Positions 44,301 to 56,697 of a stretch of DNA of 64,000 bases are shown here, piece after piece (positions within the stretch are counted from its first letter, which is position 1; every line of letters begins with the position of its first letter). The notes under the pieces are model-generated. The model had not been told where the DNA came from. It was given only the letters and a program-made list of their open reading frames with translations, and did no database searches. Both the position numbers and the translations under genes were made by a program. Origin of the DNA: Patagioenas fasciata (Eukaryota; Chordata; Aves; Columbiformes; Columbidae); NCBI RefSeq assembly GCF_037038585.1, contig NC_092521.1, positions 77,056,398 through 77,120,397 of the forward strand, read 5' to 3'.

Positions 44301-47300
44301 AAGGCTGCCGGGCACCAGGATTACTTTGGTCTATTCCTGGCTCCGGCAGCAGAGTCTTAATGGGTATGGCTGTGATTATGAACAGGATAAGCAAGAGCCC
44401 ACGGCTGGAAGGACTCCCTCTGAAAATCTCTGTGGCTGCCTCTGGGGGATTTAGAGCTGTTCTGCAAGCTGCACCACCTCTCCCAAACCTGGCAGGGACT
44501 CCCTTGTCACTGAAGTAAGAGGAAAGTTATTTGCATGTCTTACAGGAATGGAAATGCAGCCAGGGACACCAGGATACCCAAACTCAGTCTTACCTTTCCT
44601 AGGCTGTAGGTGCTTACACAGGAGACCAGAAGAGGAGCTGGGTAGAAACACTGATTTAAACCAGATACTTTCACAAGGTACAGCAATGTTGTATCTGCTC
44701 TTAAATTCCTCACTCAGTATCGGGAAAAAGCAGCTGCTACTGTGTACCACTGAAAAATGCAAGATCCTGCTGTTTTTCAGTTGCAGACATAAACCTCAGT
44801 GCTGAAGATTCAGGATCCTGTTCCCTGACACCCAGGCTTCGCCCTCACTCCTTATGGGATTGCTCAGGTGCAATCACCCAGGCAGCAGCTGCAGGGTCGG
44901 AGGCAGAGAAGAGCTGTTTGGCTACTACTTCTGTCTCTTCACCCTGGCATATGTAGGGGTAGCAGTGCAGCAAGTTGTAAACACGCACTTAGTAAAAAAA
45001 AGCTTTAGCTGTGTTTCCTCTCACTTGTAGAAAGCAAGCCTGATTAACTGGGTCGATGCGTTTTTTTACCTCATGACCCTGTGGTGCAGAACCACACTTG
45101 GGGTTGCACCCAGAGTTGTCACTGCTCACGACCTGGTCACGCTGATAAATGAGAAGGCCATCCCCAGTTTACCCCAGTAAGCGATACTTGGCATAAGAGC
45201 CAGATGCCAATTGATCCGTTCTTAGAAATCCCAGCTGCCCATGGCAGCTGCAAAGCTAGAAGGTGTCTGGTATACCAGAGCTCCTCCTGGGAAGGTGCAA
45301 CGCTGTCCTGGGCATGGGGCTGTGGTACTCGCCAAGCACCTCAGGAAGCATTCACGGAGAAGCAGTTTGTGTTAAGCACAGGGAGGAGAAGAGCAGGGGG
45401 AAGTTTTGGAACAGCTCTGTAAAGGCTTCTCTTACCATGGCTCGACACCAGCTGGGGCTATGGAAACTGCAGCGAAGGCCTGCAGCACCAGCTGCTGGCA
45501 TAGGGAGCACTGAGGTGCTCCCTTTCCTCAAACAAAATGTCCATGGCTTCGTTTTGCCACCCTGGCACATCCCTGCCTGCTGCAGACAGCAGTAGGGGGT
45601 CTCACCCCTCACTGCCTGGAAAAGGCACAGCAACACAGATGCATTGATATTTCAGTAATGAAACAGTTGCACAAGCCCTTTTCTTAAGCTTCTAGAGTGA
45701 TGTGGTGTCTTTACATCAGCAGGGGTAGCCTTCAAACTCCTCCCAGTGTAAACCTGGAGCACATCCTTCACCCTGCCTTGTCCCATTTCATTGGGGCTTT
45801 TCTTTCCTAACCCTAAGAGGGACACTGGAAACCTTTCCTGTCCCACCAGCAGCTCAGTGCTCTCCATCTCACTACACCACCATTCCAGGAGCCCTGCACA
45901 AGCTCCAGGAGCAGACGAGGATGGCAGGGACTGGGGCTGCAGAGGGTAGAGAGACAGAGCAGGAGACAGAGCTGCTTTCCTGAGCCCTCTGCCAAGGGGC
46001 TCCCCAGCCAGTCCCAGCCATGCCCTGCCGTGCCCTGCTCCCAGCCAAAATGGAAACACTTCCAGGCTGACATTTGCATTTTGCTTGCATTTCACTTCTC
46101 TGGGACTATGAAATAGAGATACAATAAGATTTCAAGCGGAAGAGCTTGTGCTGAACTCAGGCTGAAGGTACCACAGGACACGCAGAATGGCTGCGCTCGG
46201 GCAAATACCACAGCAGTAACATGCCATGAGCAACTCTGCAAAAAATCCAGTTTCCTGCAGGCAGGGAGTGGGATTTTTTCTGCTTTGCAACTTAATGCCT
46301 CAAATTAAGACTACTCCTGTGTTTATCGATTGTCTGGCCCATTGCAACGCTGTTTCAGACAACACAGAGGATATTGGAATCTGTCAGCTATTCCTTGGTT
46401 TCCCACGCTGCCTCCCCTTTCCCCCTCACTTCAAAATGTGAATTGTTTAAATCCCAGAGGATTTCACAAGACTTTGTTTATTACAACAAAATGACAATAG
46501 AAAGAGTGGCAAGATAGCAATTTCCCACTCCAACATTCTCTAGCTCTTGCTCAGTCTGAAATTAGAAAAACAAACAAACAACACTTTCCAGAAACAAAAC
46601 AGGCCTCCAGGTTCATCTGTGCAGATGATACTTTTCAAGAGGCTCCTAGGAATTTTCTAATATCTCTTTGTTTCCCTTACACTTCCCCAGGCTCACTCAT
46701 GACCTGTATGAGTTGAAAGCCAGAAATTTTTAATTTAAAGAGAAAATCCCCAAGGAAATAAGATTTTTTTAATTATACACATATATATAATGCATATATG
46801 TTATTTATATATATTTAAAAGGTCAACAATGCATATATATAGACACATGTATAAATATATGTGCATATATGCATTAAAGGTCAACAGATGAGTAAAGAGA
46901 ATCTCAACGTTTTTAGCTGTGCTGTCCAATTGAAAAAATTCTGGAGGTCACCTCAGATGGCAGTAAAGCCTTGTAATCATTACTCTCTTCTGCAGGTTTT
47001 ATAGGCTTACCTGCAGAAACCTCCCAGCTTTGGAGAAAATATCCACACACTCTATTTCCACTAAGCCTGGTAAATTAAACCATGGGATGGTTTCCATCTA
47101 ATTAGGGGTGGGGGCAGAAACACAACTTCAGATTACACTATGATGTTTTTCCAAACCACCCTAATTTAAAATGAACTAAAAAGCCTGCATGAGACCAATC
47201 AAGGAGAGAAAAAAAGTGAGGTGTGTAACAGATGGTCCCAGAGTTAGGGGAATCTCTCTGAAATGAGCTCAGACTAAGCTGTTAGAGGCTTCCAAACAAA

Positions 47301-47600
47301 GAGGCTAAAGTAGCTGCTGGTAAATACTGTAATAGTTATCTAATATACAAATCTGTCTGTAACTGAGACAGTTTTTCTACTGAAAGCAAGACTGTAAAAA
47401 GTACAACCTCCTTATTCTATATATTTATTAAAAGTATGCATTGCAGTTTGCTTAAGTGACAATAGTGAACTTTTATAACATACTTACCTTTGTCCTATCA
47501 ACCCAATACAGGTGTGAAACCAAGAGATGCTTAGTTTATAATTATTGCTAGGGGGTCAAAAATCTGATTTCAATAATCTTAGTTGTATTCCTGTATTCAC
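41320..47600. other. Intergenic stretch, no gene recognised
   Basis: No conserved exon is recognised. Overlapping short frames in 41.6-43.5 kb and 45.2-46.1 kb sit in mildly GC-rich DNA and have no domain, no consistent splice phase and no codon pattern. A TA-rich tract lies at 46775-46880. Confidence 0.5.
46775..46880. repeat. TA-rich low-complexity tract
   Basis: Interleaved ATATAT and GCATATAT runs, partly self-complementary. It encloses the first of two AAAGGTCAACA copies (46818-46828); the second is at 46876-46886. Confidence 0.75.
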
Positions 47601-47620
47601 ACCTCAACTAATGGTTGGTT

Positions 47621-47712
47621 GAGGTCCTGATCCAGCAAAGCACACAAATGCATGCTTAACTTCAAGCAGGCCTTGCTTTGTAGTTTCCATTACTTCAAAT
47701 CAATGGGAAGAG
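47621..47712. repeat. Ancient amniote interspersed repeat remnant
   Basis: TCCTGATCCAGCAAAGCACA, then ATGCATGCTTAACTTCAAGC, then a CCATTACTTCAAATCAATGG-like stretch match in order a palindromic repeat I know from turtle, crocodile and bird genomes (TGATCCAGCAAAGCAC ... CATTGACTTCAATGGG). I do not assign its class. Confidence 0.6.
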
Positions 47713-49284
47713 ACATGACACATGCTGACAGCACATGCTGGAGCATGTCCCTGGGCTCAACCCACCAAATTCTGCATGTTTTGACCTCCACGTAGGTCAT
47801 CCCTGGGTGAGGATCAGGCTGCATGGGCAGCCAGAGGCAGAAGCAGGACCCTGCTACGACTGACTCTGCCAGAGGATGAACTTTCAGATTTTGCACAAAG
47901 TTTATAGTCACTACTTTTCCCTTCTGCAAACGTGGAACAGAATCAGCACAACATGCTGAGTCTTGAATTTGCATTTTTTTACCAGTTTCATAAGGATGCG
48001 AGGTTAGCGTGACCATGTTCTGTGCATCACTGCTTTACCTTCTTCCCCAGTGTGCCAGAGACAGAGTTTGACTTTAAAGTTGACAAAATGGAGAAACAGA
48101 CTGTAAAAAATTAGGACAAAATTTTGTCAAGGCAAGTATAAAACACACGCTTGGGCAGGAATAATCAATTTCATGAGTACAAATTAGGACCAAATAGCTA
48201 GGAAGTATTGGAGAATAGGTTCTGGGGATCACAGTGGAACATAAACTGAACACAGGCCTGTAGCAGATTACTGTGCAAAAGTTGAGCACTATGCAGGACT
48301 GTATGAACAGGAGAACAGCAAGCAAGACCTACAAGTAATCCTGCAAGTACTTCTTATGTTCTGTTGAGCATTTGTAAGGCCCTGCTGGAGGCATGTGCCT
48401 GAATTGGGCACTGTCTGTCAAAAATGAGAGAGATCTGGAATAAAGTGATGTCAGCAAGGCTGTGGAAACTCAAGCATCAGAAGATTTTAAGTACAAATTA
48501 GCTAAATACTAAACAACATCAGTAACGTTTACTCCTGTGATGTTGTCCTGGGCTTCACATCACCTCTGTGGTGACAAGCCATAAGACACATGTTGACAGG
48601 ACAACAAGGCTATGTGTTTGAACTTCAGAAGACAGTATTATCCAGGTACCTATCATCACCATGGACATATTAACAGAGTCAAAAAATCCCTTAAGTGTAA
48701 GGGAAAAGTCCCGAGAGGGGGAGAAAAAGCATAGTTGCCAAAGATCCCATATCTCTTGTAGAAATGTGGGAGCAGCACCAGGGAAGACTCTGGAAAAAGA
48801 AAACAACACTTTAAATTACCCCTGTGGTTGCCTTTAAAGGGCCAAACATAGTTTTAGGATTGTATAAATGTAGGAGTAGTTACACCCCTGATTTAGACAG
48901 TAAATACATGCTATGGCAGGCCCCTGTCAGTTCTTTTTTCTGCCTTTCATGCTTTGTGTTTTTGGGGCAATAAGGAAGATCATTGTGCTGCTCCTCTGCA
49001 CAGGCATTGGTGCCAGGGGTGTCATTGCTCCTCTGCAAAACACCACACAGAAAAGTGCAAAGGTATAGCAGCACAGATTAGCTAATGAGATTGTGCAGTT
49101 GGTTTCCCTAATGGAGAAGGGTCATGGGACGGGTGCTCCTGCCTGACCATACACTGCTAAAAGAAGGTTCCACAAAACCAACAGAACAGTTTCTTAACAA
49201 CTTGCCACCTGAGTCCACCACAGACATGCTTGGCTTTACCTGTCTAATCTTGGTAGCAGGGAGGAAAATCTGACTGCAATTAAT

Positions 49285-49385
49285 CTTGCTTTACAAATGG
49301 AGAGCAGACCCAGGGGGAGAGCAGGGTGTGCTATAGGCAGTGATGTAGCTGGGCAACAGAGCCAGGGTGAGAATTCAGTCTGATC
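49285..49385 (+). repeat. Possible MIR-like ancient SINE remnant
   Basis: TTTACAAATGGAGAGCAGAC, then TGATGTAGCTGGGCAACAGA, then GCCAGGGTGAGAATTCAGTC follows the MIR core order (tttacagatgaggaaactgag, then gtagctggcagagccaggat). It is degenerate. Confidence 0.4.
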
Positions 49386-52300
49386 TGACTGAACTCCCCT
49401 GAGTGGGGGGACATAGCTTCAGTTGCAGGTGGGTTAAACCTTCAATTGCAGCTGTGAGTAAAAGCACCATAAGTATCCATAAAGCAAACACACTTTCTTC
49501 CAGTTCTTGCTCAACTCTGTAACTACCAACACTGTCAATAAATATTCTTATCACTTTTGCAAATGAGTCACATTCTGCGTTAGATACTGTGTTACACTGC
49601 TGTTAACATCTACTCCTCCCATGACTCCATATGCAGAGCAGCACTCTGGCTATCTCATGCTGGAAAGGAGATATTTTGGTAACAAAAATGAGATTTGGCG
49701 AGCAACACTGTGATTGTACACATCATGTTGGACTGGGGCTAAGGAGAAAAGCTGACAGAGGGGAAAGTATAATGTGGCAGCACAGTATGAGTACTACTCA
49801 TACACTGAGAAATCTATATATGTAGCAGTACAAATAACTTCTAAGTACTGGCATGAGAGAAAAAATGTTCTTTCATATATACATGCATGGAAAGAATGAG
49901 AAACAGCATATCACTATGTAGTACAAAGTAAATTGCGGTGGACACGTACATTTTTCAGAGAAAAGAGATTCTTTTTATACCTACACTTTCATTGAAAAGA
50001 CTGTGGAAGGAGAGACTATTTAACTGTTCATCATGCTCAATTTAAATTTTTATTGTTTTTCTTTTAAATACACATAGTTTTAAGCTGCTATATGTATTGC
50101 TTTATGTACTTTTCACTGGTCATGTTAGAAGGTAAACATGCCCTAGAATAATTGAATAGCTCACCTGTAAGTAGCACAAAGGCCAATACAAAGATTTTTT
50201 GCTCTTTTTAAACTGTGATAGCCAATATGATGGCTTTTCCTAAATTGCAATGTTAATGGTTTTGCTATTTCAAAATATGTTCAACTGTTTTGCTATCTTG
50301 TTTTGGAGCTTGTTATTTCCCAACTGGGAATATAGCAGACTGTGGGCTGAGTCAGCTGGCAGATGGACAGAGAGGAAGGACTGCCATCCCTCAACAGGCT
50401 ACACCCACACTTGTTGGGGAATTGGTTTCCTCAAAGCACAGCCCAAATTTAGGTTAGCTGGCAGCAATTCAGTTTTGAAGAAGTCTTATGATATCCAGTG
50501 TCAAAAGAAACAGAGTAAAAAGCACTAAGATGTATGGCTACATCTCACTCACCTTTGAAGCAGCAATAAAGCCCTACGATACATGATAGATCAACAAAAG
50601 ATTCTGTCACAAATGAAGACAGTTTTCCCACCTCACTCTTCATTTTCTTATGTTGTAAGCTATGCACATTCAGAACGAATGGAAAAAAGCCCATACAGCT
50701 GGTTTTCATTTTGTCATGATAGCTGCATCAAGTGCTTGATACAGTGGAAATACCACTTTCTCCAGCCAAGATTTTGAGTCAGAAGGCCAGGCACTCTCTT
50801 TTAGAGGTCTAAGAAGTAGTCAGAGTGGACTTCTGAGTGATGAAACATGGGGATTCCCAAGGGCTATTTTAATTGGTGCTATCTACAACAACAGCAAGAA
50901 ATAAGGCTTCTTCTGACCTTCCACTTCAGAAACTGTTTGACTATGCAGCTGGGAAAGTGAGTTTCTTGTGGCTGTGTGGTCTGTATTCCAAAATACATGG
51001 GAAAGTGCTCACTGTGTACGTGGGACTTGACTGGGCAGTTTTCACACAGTCAGAAAAGCAAGGGAGCAGACTGGAGGATCACAAGGCTGGGCCATAAACA
51101 GCAGCACCAAACAAGGACTTTGGTTTCAGCTGCTGTTGGGAGCCCTGAAGGGCACTAGCCCTACTGGCTCAACAAGTGACTCCCTGAGTCTCCTCCAGGT
51201 GAGCCCTCAGTCAATTGGTGTCCAATTGTGCTGACAATCCAGAGAACAGCAATTAAGAATTTTAAACAGACAAAATGTTGGATTATACATGGCAAAACTT
51301 CCCTTCCACTACCACTGACCTGTTAGCATAGAAAAATGCAGAGGTGCTGTATCTTCATTAGCCACCATGAAAGAACAAAATTAATGACTTCTCTTAGACA
51401 TTTATCCTGCAGTAAAGTTGGTACTACTAAATGATGGTAATTATTTACTAATGACAATTTTTAGCCTATTAGTAAGATCAGTGCTTTAAGGGCTTCTGTC
51501 TGTCCAGAAGGCAGAGACTACAGGGACTTTAAGCAAGTTGTTCATTTCCCTGTGCTCTCAGTGAATTTACCAGCTGTAAATAACCATTTCCAAATTAAGG
51601 GAAAGGCACAGTATATCCAGGAGACCTTCTGGGATTTACAGAGACTCATAGCAACAGCATTCACTTGGCAATCACAGCAAGTTATTGGAGCTGCCCTGCA
51701 CTACGCTATTCTTCCTAAAGTGAAAGCTGCCTCAACTTTGTAAGGAAACAAAGCATATTATCTAAATTTTAAAAATGAGTACCAGGTCCTCCCAGCCAAT
51801 TTTCATTTCTGTTCTTGGGTGGCTCTAGTCCTGTGACTGACTGCTCCCATGCAACTGTATTTACATTGCATACAGATTAAGAAACACACTCATACACTGT
51901 AAATTATTATACTAGAGCCTTAGACTTCAAATACTTCAGGACAAGAGACTCCTTTTAGCAGGGGTTACATACAATGCATAATAAAAGCCCTGTGCATATA
52001 ACATAATGGTGGCCTACTACAGCTACTCATTATTATTGATGATAATATTATAGTAGTATTAATAATTTGCTTTATGCCAAAATTTTGCTAGAAAGCAGTT
52101 CAATTGCTGAAAGCACTTAAAATTTTCCTTTGTTATCCTGACCTGTGGCACAAATATAGACCACTGAAACCGTGAAGAAAAGCAACACACAGGCATTCTT
52201 CATTCTCTTACTAAAATGCACTTTCTTTGGGGGGATGTTAGTTGTTTAATAAGCAATGTAATTCACCTCATCAACTCACTTTGCTTGGCCTTCTGGAGCT

Positions 52301-53035
52301 GGGTGCTATGCCATCTCCCAAGCTACCAGCTCCATGCAGCTTGGTGCCCCTGACTGCAGAGCAATTGCTGTCACCCACCCAGCCCCAGGTATCAGCCCTG
52401 CAGCCACCCGTGCTGCAAAGCTGCTGCATTGTCCCCAGCACATCACTCACTGGCACCCGGCCAAAGAGCTCCCAGGCACTGGACAGGCGTGAGTGGGGGG
52501 CTGCTCCCACCAACAGTCTGGATGCAGCCACATGGTTTTGGGAGGTAGGGGAGAAGAACCATATGGATGCACACTGTACCATGTCAGGCTCAGAAAACAG
52601 GACGTGACCCATTTTAGTGACTGCCATAGATGTTGCTTGTGGGTCTCAGTGCACTGCAGCACTTTCTCCTTCCACCTCTTCATATCTGAGCACACTACTG
52701 CCCTGACATGGGCCCTCATCTTCCCAGATGTCCAGATCTGGGACACAAGTCTACATTTAAGCATGTATTTTGGCTTCCCCCCACAACAAGCACAGCAGAA
52801 GGAAAGTTTACATCTGCACTATGTCCCCTTGAACAACTGTTCAAGCAAGATCCTCTGCAGAACTGGGGGAATGGCAACAGTTATGGCTGCATGTGTCTCA
52901 CCTGAATCTACCATCGAGGATGAAAAATTTGTCCTTTAGCACTGGCTGATACAGTCTTGCAGTATTGAAAGAGAGTAGAATAACAAATGTAGGGACCCTT
53001 ATACAGCCAGTTTGGGATCATATCTGTCCTCATTT

Positions 53036-53057
53036 AAAAAAAAAAAAAAAAAAAAAC
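53036..53057. repeat. Poly(A) tract of 22 bases
   Basis: A pure A run with no recognisable retrogene body upstream. Confidence 0.9.
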
Positions 53058-55065
53058 ACCTCAAGAAAATATATTTGATTGCAGCAGAAACCTACATTCA
53101 GTAATTGCCTGACCCTGGGCTGCCCTCGAGCAAAGCAGAGACAACACATCATAAAGATGAGTCAACAAAATAAACAGATAAAGACAGGGCTGCAATCATG
53201 TTTCTAGGACAGAGACGCTCTTCATGGAACTGTAGCTCTGCATCCCACCTGCCGACCTCTCTCCCATCTGATCCCTCCAGCACCTGCTTTGATCTTAAAG
53301 AGGTTTAAAAAAATAATTGTCATCACCTTTTACTTTCCCAGAGTTCTCTTTCGTAAGTCTTCCTTGATCAGTCTGAGCAGATCCCTATCTTGTGACTTTG
53401 CTGGGAAAAGACCATTTTTCTAATATTTAGAGCAACTGTCTTTCTGCGCAAGGGCACTGTTGGCTCTGTAAAAGTATGGATTAGGCAAAGGACAGATTAG
53501 GCCAAGGACTGCCTTTCAAAGAGAAACCTGTGGTTTGAAACAGGTAAATATTGAGACCCCCAGGAGCAATTAATATCCAAGCTGGACATACACATTTTCT
53601 AATCTAATGCACTGTATTCTATTCCTAAACATATTGTAAAAATTATGGAAAAGAAAAAAAATACTTTAAATGGCCATTATAGAGCATTTAACATACTTTA
53701 GCAAGGCAGTATTATGCCTAAAAGATGACCAGAGTCCTATTAAAGAATCAAGGGAAAAATTAACAGCACCAGAAAGAAAACTCTCTGCTGTGGAAATTGG
53801 TCATTAGCAATATGGCAGTACTGCAGCAGTCCAGCCAGACAGCCCAATTTGATTGTCAGCCTGCGGGTTGTGACCATTTTCAGGATGTGACTTGTTGTAA
53901 TAACTCACTTTTTTTTTATTTCTGAACACTGTAGGTTAAATCCTGATCACTCTTAATATCTGTTACTAGTAAAGAAATATACTTGAACAGTAAAAATAAA
54001 CTGTTGCTCACAAGGTTTTTTAAAGATAGACCAATACATTATGTAGTTACATTTTTTAATAGAAGTCTAAATCAAGGCTTGTGTTGTTTTTAAATTAAAA
54101 GCATATTAACGGCATATTATCAGACCATTTATTCAAGCTTAGGAAAAAAACAAATGGGCTTGATTAATAAGTACCTGCTGAAATACTCTCTTTAATCAGA
54201 AACTTCATGTCAATTGTTTTAATACATCTAAGATCAGGAGAAATGGAGAGTCACTGACTGCTTATTAACAACATTCAAACCTTATCTGCTTCTGTGCTAC
54301 AAACTTTGCTTTGGTAGATTAAAGCATTTATTGGCTCCTAATCCAGATGTTATTTTCTGAAGGAGCTTTCAGGAAAGTAGGGCTTGTAGCTAGTGGAAAG
54401 GTCTTATCTGTATTTCTAAACAGAACATAAATATACTGTGTGACCTGGGGGAACTCATTATGCTGTTGGTTGCTTCACTTTCCTCAAAGAAACTGAATAC
54501 ATCTTTTATTTACTGTGGTGTTTATTTCATCAATACATGCAAAAGAAAAAAAAATCTCCAATGGAAGATAAAACCCAAGTACTACTTCTTTCCTCCTTTG
54601 AAAATTTTTGGAGCATAATGATGTGAAGTTAAATTTAAAACAGGTAAAATTTTATAGTTTTCTTCTGGGTGAAGTATATTTTCTTGACTTGGCTCCATCT
54701 CCTGGTGTTGAGCCCATGTCTCAGCCCCCAGTTATAGGTGCTGTACCGTCGACAATACAGCCACCTCTAGTTTTAGGATGTGTACACAACCAGCTGCTAA
54801 GTTATCTACACATAATGTAAACCTCCTTTTCAGCTGCTCAATTATTAATTAAAATTACATGTATAACACCATAAGATGGAGTCCATGGCTCTTCTAACAA
54901 AGGCCAAACCACTAGGGTTGCTGAGTGGCTACCCGTTTGATGCAGTGTCACCATCTATAGCATATTACGTTTGAGGCTACACCCCTGTGTTAGTCTCTCA
55001 GTTTGTGCTGTAATCAGCCAAAGGTTGGTTTTGATGTTTTTGGGGTTTTTTTTGAGTGCTTGGGG

Positions 55066-55081
55066 GTGTGTGTGTGTGTGT
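55066..55081. repeat. (GT)n microsatellite
   Basis: About eight GT units, followed by T-rich sequence. Confidence 0.85.
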
Positions 55082-55329
55082 TTTTGTTTGTTTTTTGTTT
55101 TGTTTTAAATGCTCTAAGGACTGTCTTTCAGACACACTCTTCCCTGTACAGCTAATGGGCTCAGACAGCTCCATCTGTAATGAGCATATTCTCATTAGAG
55201 TATTGTCTCAAGGTAGCACTCCACAAATTTACTTTTCTGATACAGTGAAAAATTTAAAGTGAAATACCACAGTAATATTTAGTAGATTTATAGTCTTGCC
55301 ATCAGAAAGCCCTGTGGCAATAACAGGAA

Positions 55330-56510
55330 GAATCACAGAAGGGCTGAGATTGGAAGAGAGCTCTGGAAATAGCCTGGTCCACCCCCTCCAATCAAGACAG
55401 GGTCATTTAGAGCAGGCTGCCCAGGAACTTGTCCAAACAGCTTTTGAATATCTCCAGGAACTCCACAACCTCTTCAGGAAACCTGTGCCAATGCTCAGTA
55501 ACCCCCACAGTAAGAGTGTTTCCTGATGTTCACAGGGAACCTCCTGTGTCTCAGTTTGTACCCATTGCCTCTGGCCACATCACCAGGCACTGCTGAAAAG
55601 AACCTGGCTCCATCTTCTTAACACCCTCCCTTAAGATACTTCCACATACAGATTGATAAGACCAGCTCTGAGCCTTCTCTGGGCTGATGAGTCCCAGCTC
55701 ACTCAGCCTTGCCTCTTTTGGAAGAGATGCTCCAGTCCCTTCATTTTGTAGCCCTTCACTGGACTCTCTCCAGTATGTCTACACCTCTTTTATCCTGAGC
55801 CCAGAACTGTCCACAGTGTACCAGGTTTGGGCTCACCAGTGCTGAGGGAAGAGGAAGGATCACCTCCCTTGACCTGCTGGCAATGCTTTTGCCTAATGCA
55901 GCTCAGGATACCATCCACCTTCTTTGCAGCACAGGCACCTTGCCAGCTCATGGCCACCTTGGTGTCCCCCTGGACCTTTTCTGGAAAGCTGCTTTCCAGC
56001 TGGGTGGCCCTCAGCCTGTACTGATGCATGGGGTTAATCCTTCCCAACAAGGTGCAAGTCTTTGTACTTCCCCTTGTTCAATTTCAAGGTTCCTGTCTGC
56101 CTGTTTCTTCAGCCTGCCAAGTTCCCTCTGGATGGCTGCATAACCCTCTGGTGTACCAGACACTTGTCCCAGTTCAGTGTCATCTGCACTCTGCTCCATC
56201 ACCCATATCATTAATGATGTTGAACAGGATTGAGCCCAGTATAGGCCGTAGGGATACACTGCCAATTACTGGCCTCCAACTAGACGTTATACCATTGATC
56301 ACCACTTTTCAGGCCCAGACATTCAGACAGTTTTTCAATCCACCTCACTGCCTGTTCATCCAGCCCACATTTCATCAACTTCTCTGTAACAATCTTTTGG
56401 CAGACAGCGTTGAAAACCTTACTGAAGTCTAAGTAGACAATATCCACTGCCTTATCCTCATCTACCAGGCCAGTCTTTTCAACGTAGAAGTTCATCCAGT
56501 TGGTCCCATG
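55330..56510 (-). mobile_element. CR1 LINE, RT domain to 3' end, degraded
   Basis: Read on the - strand, this is a 5'-truncated CR1 of about 1.2 kb. Frames at 56495-56280, 56265-56011 and 56050-55790 give in order VDIVYLDFSKVFN, LMKCGLDEQAVRWIE, SADDTELGQVSGTPEGYAAI and INPMHQYRLRATQLES, all typical of CR1 reverse transcriptase and the region after it. The 3' end includes GGTTCCCTGTGAACATCAGG and closes with CCAATCTCAGCCCTTCTGTG. Frame changes between the blocks show it is dead. Confidence 0.93.
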
Positions 56511-56697
56511 GTTATAGAACCCAAAAATGCTGTTGTGAACACCCGCTCTGCAGCGAATTATTGACCTGTACTATCAGTGCCTTCTTCCTCCTCCTCATAC
56601 TCTTTCCCCTCACCAGAAGAATATTAAACCACCTTGGCTCTCACACCCTTGACTACTGCCCCTAGAACTCTGTTGTCACTTCTGATATCATCTGGGT

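Larger units (their letters stand above)
47713..55320. other. Intergenic stretch, no gene recognised
   Basis: AT-rich DNA with no splice-consistent conserved exon. It includes an A22 tract (53036-53057), a MIR-like remnant near 49285-49385 and a (GT)n run (55066-55081). The frames at 52242-52607 and 52493-52939 overlap antisense frames and show no domain. Confidence 0.5.

Noticed and set aside
52242-52939. Overlapping 121- and 148-residue frames
   Set aside because: They overlap each other and antisense frames, with no domains; typical of chance frames in mildly GC-rich intergenic DNA.
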